Part shown: positions 1-4,000 of the stretch, piece after piece
Layout of the letters: every line of letters starts with the position of its first letter
Position numbering within the stretch: the stretch's first letter is position 1
Source of the DNA: Limisphaerales bacterium
GTDB taxonomy: Bacteria; Verrucomicrobiota; Verrucomicrobiia; Limisphaerales; UBA11358
NCBI GenBank assembly: GCA_003133815.1
Contig: PKZR01000007.1
Span: 1 to 6,619 of the forward strand
Length of the DNA: 6,619 bases
Direction: 5' to 3'
Notes under the pieces: generated by a model
Told to the model about the DNA's origin: nothing
Databases searched by the model: none
Seen by the model: the letters and a program-made list of their open reading frames with translations, nothing else
Position numbers and translations under genes: made by a program

Positions 1-44
1 GAAATCCAAAATCCACGGACGCCCTTTTGTCAGGCATTAATTTT
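1..44. other. Short non-coding tail downstream of the pseudopilin
   Basis: The 44 bases after the pseudopilin stop, read on the minus strand, hold an A/T-rich start and then mixed sequence. I see no convincing hairpin-plus-T-run terminator, no start of another gene and no repeat. The next gene, if any, lies outside the window. Confidence 0.5.
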
Positions 45-911
45 TCAGGGACCGCCCGGACGTTTGGCTGGCACGGAGAGGGCGTTCCAGTAATACTGAG
101 ACCAAAGGGTGTCGAGTTTGGCATAATCCACATGGCCGTCGTTCATGCCGAGATTGATGCCGCCGGGCAGCAGTTGTGTTTGTGGAACGGTTGGAGCAGT
201 GGCCGGGGCTTTGAAGCCATGACGGGCAATGGTAAATCGTTGCATCATCATACCAGGATTGCCTGTCAATGGAGGAGAATTAACGACTCCACTATACAAA
301 TTATAGCTGCCACCCGTGTTTGCGGCACTATCGGTTGCGTCCGGCCAGCCCGCATCATAAACACCGTCTCCAAAGGTTGGCGTGTCGGAAGGATGTTTGA
401 TGTTATCCTGCTTGTTGAAATAAGCATTCACGCCTAACGAGGTCTGCTTTTGAGTAAAGGAATAGTAGCTGGCCGAAGCAGAAGGAGGTGCGGCATTCGG
501 ATCGCCTGGGTTAAAAAGCCAGCCATTGAGCGTATAACTGCTGCTATAGGGTTTAATTATCCATGCATTCGCGGCCGACCCATATCCATTTGCCGGAGTG
601 TTATTGGTGGGAGCCATGGGGCAATAGAGCGCGCCACTGCCCGTGGGCCCCAGGTTGCCTGAAATCGGAAGCACCCACCCGCCACTGTAACTGATAAACC
701 CGTAGTCGCTTTGATACATGAAGGCGGCCAGCGTTATCTGTTTGATATTGCTTCTGCACTGGATGTCTTGCGCCTTGCGCTTGGCAGCGGCCAGTGCGGG
801 CAACAACATCGCCGCCAAGATGGCGATGATGGCGATGACCACCAGCAGTTCAATCAGTGTGAAGCCGATGGAAAAGTGGCCCTTCTCATCTTTGTTTCTT
901 CCATTGCACAT
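45..911 (-). CDS. Type II secretion / type IV pilin-like pseudopilin (PulG-type, DUF1559-like)
   Basis: 288 residues from ATG at 911-909 to TGA at 47-45. The frame stays open upstream to a TTG at 941, but that codon abuts the terminator stem and lies in its T run, so I prefer the ATG. That choice gives a 16-residue leader (MCNGRNKDEKGHFSIG) ending in the Gly of the class III prepilin cleavage site, followed by 'FTLIELLVVIAIIAILAAML' with Glu at mature position 5 and a hydrophobic alpha-1 helix. Next come 'CRSNIKQITLAAFMYQSDYG', 'YCP', 'FGDGVYDAGWPD', 'ARHG' and the tail 'GMNDGHVDYAKLDTLW ... VPAKRP', all typical of the large pseudopilin family of Verrucomicrobia, Planctomycetes and Lentisphaerae. 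A prepilin peptidase would cleave and N-methylate it. The exact role of the family is unclear; these copies usually stand apart from core secretion operons. No good Shine-Dalgarno sequence is visible before the ATG. Confidence 0.92.
   Translation of the reverse strand: MCNGRNKDEKGHFSIGFTLIELLVVIAIIAILAAMLLPALAAAKRKAQDIQCRSNIKQITLAAFMYQSDYGFISYSGGWVLPISGNLGPTGSGALYCPMAPTNNTPANGYGSAANAWIIKPYSSSYTLNGWLFNPGDPNAAPPSASASYYSFTQKQTSLGVNAYFNKQDNIKHPSDTPTFGDGVYDAGWPDATDSAANTGGSYNLYSGVVNSPPLTGNPGMMMQRFTIARHGFKAPATAPTVPQTQLLPGGINLGMNDGHVDYAKLDTLWSQYYWNALSVPAKRPGGP
849..911 (-). other. Prepilin leader and class III cleavage motif
   Basis: The leader (residues 1-16) contains R5, K7 and K10 before the 'G|FTLIELL' site. 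Cleavage after Gly16 would leave Phe as the N-methylated first residue and Glu21 as the conserved Glu+5. The hydrophobic helix that follows (FTLIELLVVIAIIAILAAML) would anchor the protein in the inner membrane before assembly. The feature end marks the first codons of the mature helix. Confidence 0.85.
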
Positions 912-941
912 AAGTAATTTAAATAAAACGTAAATAAACAA

Positions 942-968
942 GCAGGGATGTCATACTGACATCCCTGC
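942..968 (-). terminator. Probable rho-independent terminator of the giant gene
   Basis: Perfect 12-bp inverted repeat: GCAGGGATGTCA (942-953), loop TAC (954-956), TGACATCCCTGC (957-968). Read on the minus strand it begins 32 nt after the TGA at 1003-1001 and is followed by a T-rich run (TTGTTTATTTACGTTTTATTT at 941-921). On the plus strand no T run follows directly; the nearest, at about 988-995, is 20 bases away. The geometry therefore fits termination of the minus-strand transcript coming from the giant gene. The T run is interrupted by A, C and G, so readthrough is plausible. Confidence 0.75.
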
Positions 969-1000
969 CAGATTGATTTGCTGCATCAATTTTTTGCCCC

Positions 1001-4000
1001 TCATGGTGACACCAACAAGAGGAAATCAACCTTGCTGCCAGGAGTCGAATTGGTGTAACCGTAGCTGCCATCGGCGTTGAACGTATTCGTATAAACCGGT
1101 GTCCAGTTTACCAGCGGCAACGCTACGTTTGTCGTGCTCAAAATCCGGTATTGCTGGCCCGCTGGTCCATTCACTCCGCTTAACACCAGATTCCCGCCTG
1201 AAAGCACCGGCTTGCCAAGCACCGGCTTGGATTTGACCACGATGTAATTCACCCGCATGTTCGTGCTGGTCCCACCGGCTCCCTTGACAACCAGGCTAAC
1301 CGTGTTCGTTCCCACAACTGAGTAGGCATGATTCACGCTGGCGTTGGAAGCGTTGGTCACTGAACCGCCATCTCCAAAGCTCCACACCCAGTTGGTAATA
1401 CTCCCGCTGGATGTGTCGGTGAATGTCACCGTCTGCGTCACGAAGATGTTCGTCGGCGAACCGCTGAACCCGGCTGTCGGCGGCAGCACCCCGCCGGCAA
1501 TGCTCAGAATCACATTTCCGCCGCTCACGGATATCGAACCCGTATGCCCGGCACCAACGGCCGTTCCCGTCACTGCGGGATAACCGCCGCCATCCGTGAT
1601 GCTACCACTGGCCTGGGTGATGATTGTATAAGTACCGTTCGCCAGCGGTGAAGCTGTATTGACTGTGAAGGCATTGCCGCCCAGTGACAATGTCCCCTGC
1701 GCAATATAGAGCGCCGCATGAGTTGAATCATAGTTTAAAATGACCGGCTGCGCTCCCAGGCTCACGACCCCGCCGGACACTCCATTGATGGCCGCCACCG
1801 CTGCGGTGCCGCTCGCGGTCAACGAACTGCTGGTGCTCCAATTATAGGGGCTGCTCAAGGCCGACACGTCAAAGGTGCCTCCGGCGGCAATGGTCACGTT
1901 GGTGGTATTGGCAATCGATCCGGACCCGTTCAAGACCAGCGTGCCGCCAGCGATGACCGTGTTCCCAGTGTAGGTGTTTGCGCTGTCAAGCGTCAGGCTA
2001 CCGCCGGTGACATTGACCGCTACTTGGCCGCTGCCGTTTGCAATCGGCGCGGTCACATTCACATTGCCCGGCCCGGCGAAGGTCAAAGTCTGCAAGCCGC
2101 CGCCGGAATTGACACCGCCACCGATGGTCAAAGCGTTGCCGGGCGAGTTTGCCGCCTGCGAGATGGTCAGAGGCTCGTTGACCGTGATCGCGCCCAAGAA
2201 GGTTGCATTATTGTCCGTGCTGCCGCCAATGGTGTAAGTGCCCGTTGTTGCCAGATTGGTAATCACAATCGGATGATCCACGGTGAACGCACCGCCAATC
2301 ATCAATGACGGGCTGGAATTGTTGCCGGCGGTGTTGGCATCGCCCAGGAAGATGGTTGTGCCGGGCAGGCCGAAGGCTCCGGCCACATCGCTAGCACCGA
2401 GAAAGCCTGAACTGCCACCCGACGGCAGGTTCTGATCGTCCGTCGTGCCGGCCACCAGAGTTCCGGCGCTGACAATCGTTCCGCCGCTGTAGTAATTCAA
2501 GCCGGACAACAGCATAGTTCCCGGCCCTGCCTTGACTAAAACTCCGGGAGCTTTGTTAGCAGTGGGAGCATAATCTTGGTTCACATCACCCAACGCAGCT
2601 TGAACTGTTAAATCCACATTGGAGTCACCCGTGACATCGGCCACGTTGAATGTGGTTGGCACATTATTCAAACTCAAGCCGTCCTGCGGTGTCGAAAAGT
2701 TGGGTTGACTGTTGGTGATAAACGACGGCGAAGTTCCCGATACGACCACATTGCTGCCCAATTGGAAGGACAGGTAGGAATTTAGATAGCCGGCCGCGCG
2801 GTAATTAACGCTGACGCTGGCGCAATTAGCTAAAATAGTGCCGCCATTGAGGGTGATTAGTCCGATGAGATCCGAATCCTTCTCGCACTGTAGAAGCCCA
2901 CCATTAATGAATATCGATGGCTGATTTGTGTTTTTAGCACCTCCGGCCCCTGACAACTGGCCAAAGACATTGTTGATTTGCAGATCAAGAATACCCTGAT
3001 TGTTGATAGTGATGGTTCGCGTGTTGATCGTGGCGTTGCCCAATGGTCCGGCCGTGCCAGCCGGAACATTGACGGCGGTAGCTGCAACAACCGTACTGTT
3101 GCTGATTGTAACATTTCCCGTGAAAGTATTTGCAGCTGTTAACGTCAGCGTGCCACTGTTGTTCACGACTAGGCCGCCGTTGCCCGAAATCATCCCGGAC
3201 AAGGTCTGGCTGGCGGAACTGTTATAGTTTAACGTGCCATTGTTAGTAATGGTATTTGCGTAAGTGCCGCTGTTTAACTGGCCGGAACCGGTGACAGCCA
3301 AGGTGCCGGAAGTGATGATGGTTGGGCCGGTATAAGTGTTGACACCTGCCAAGGCCGCCGTGCCCGTGCCCGTCATGGCCAATCCGCCTGCCCCGGAAAC
3401 CGTATTGCTCACGCTGGTATTAAATCCACCATCGGTGATGGTCAGCAAGTTGCCGCCGTTATCAACTGTCTGCCACAAGGTCAGATTGCCCGCAGCAGCG
3501 TCCAATGTCTGCCCCACCGTCGTCAACAGCACAGGCACGTTCAAGTTTTGATTGCTGGTCGAATTGTTGGTCACCCCGCCGGCCGTGATGGTCAAGGGAT
3601 TGCCCGACGTGCCGATGTTGAAACTGCCCGCACCGTTGGTGAACGACAAACTTGTGACGGAGTAACTGTTGTCAATAGTCGGCGTCAGGCCAGTCGTCCC
3701 CGCGAAAATTACCGCGTCACCCGTATAACCAGGACCCTGGCTGTTTACCCAGTCCGTATCATCGCTCCAATTCCCGCTACCACCGCCGTTCCAGGTCGCT
3801 GTCGCCGAAATCACCGTCAAGGTAGCCGTAGCGGAAGCCGAAAGCGACGAACTATCGGTGGCAGTGACCGTAAGCAGGGCACCACCCAGCGCAGTGTTGG
3901 CTGCGACCGCTTGAGTGTAAGAGTAATGAATGTGATCACCGGAATCCGTCATGGTCTGCGTGTAAGATCCGCCAATGGCACTCACATCCACCGTCACCGA

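Noticed and set aside
27..933. Plus-strand open frames opposite the pseudopilin
   Set aside because: The minus-strand frame carries a complete, highly recognisable prepilin motif and family tail. The plus-strand frames overlap one another and show no domain.
942..968. Hairpin as an operator palindrome or as a bidirectional or plus-strand terminator
   Set aside because: The 12-bp perfect stem with a 3-base loop, placed just after a minus-strand stop and followed by T-rich sequence on that strand only, fits a minus-strand terminator best. An operator role cannot be excluded but nothing supports it.
2612..2638. Dockerin or EF-hand-like calcium loop ('DVTGDSNVD')
   Set aside because: Only one copy is present, position 12 of the loop is Val in place of Asp or Glu, and there is no paired second loop or helix. 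The segment reads better as a beta-helix strand before the third PATR motif of unit 2.
2857..3114. Minus-strand open frame of 85 codons in another frame within the giant gene
   Set aside because: It lies fully inside the giant gene in an alternative frame, with basic low-information sequence. The main frame continues through it with PATR motifs on both sides. The frame at 5352-5152 is rejected for the same reason.
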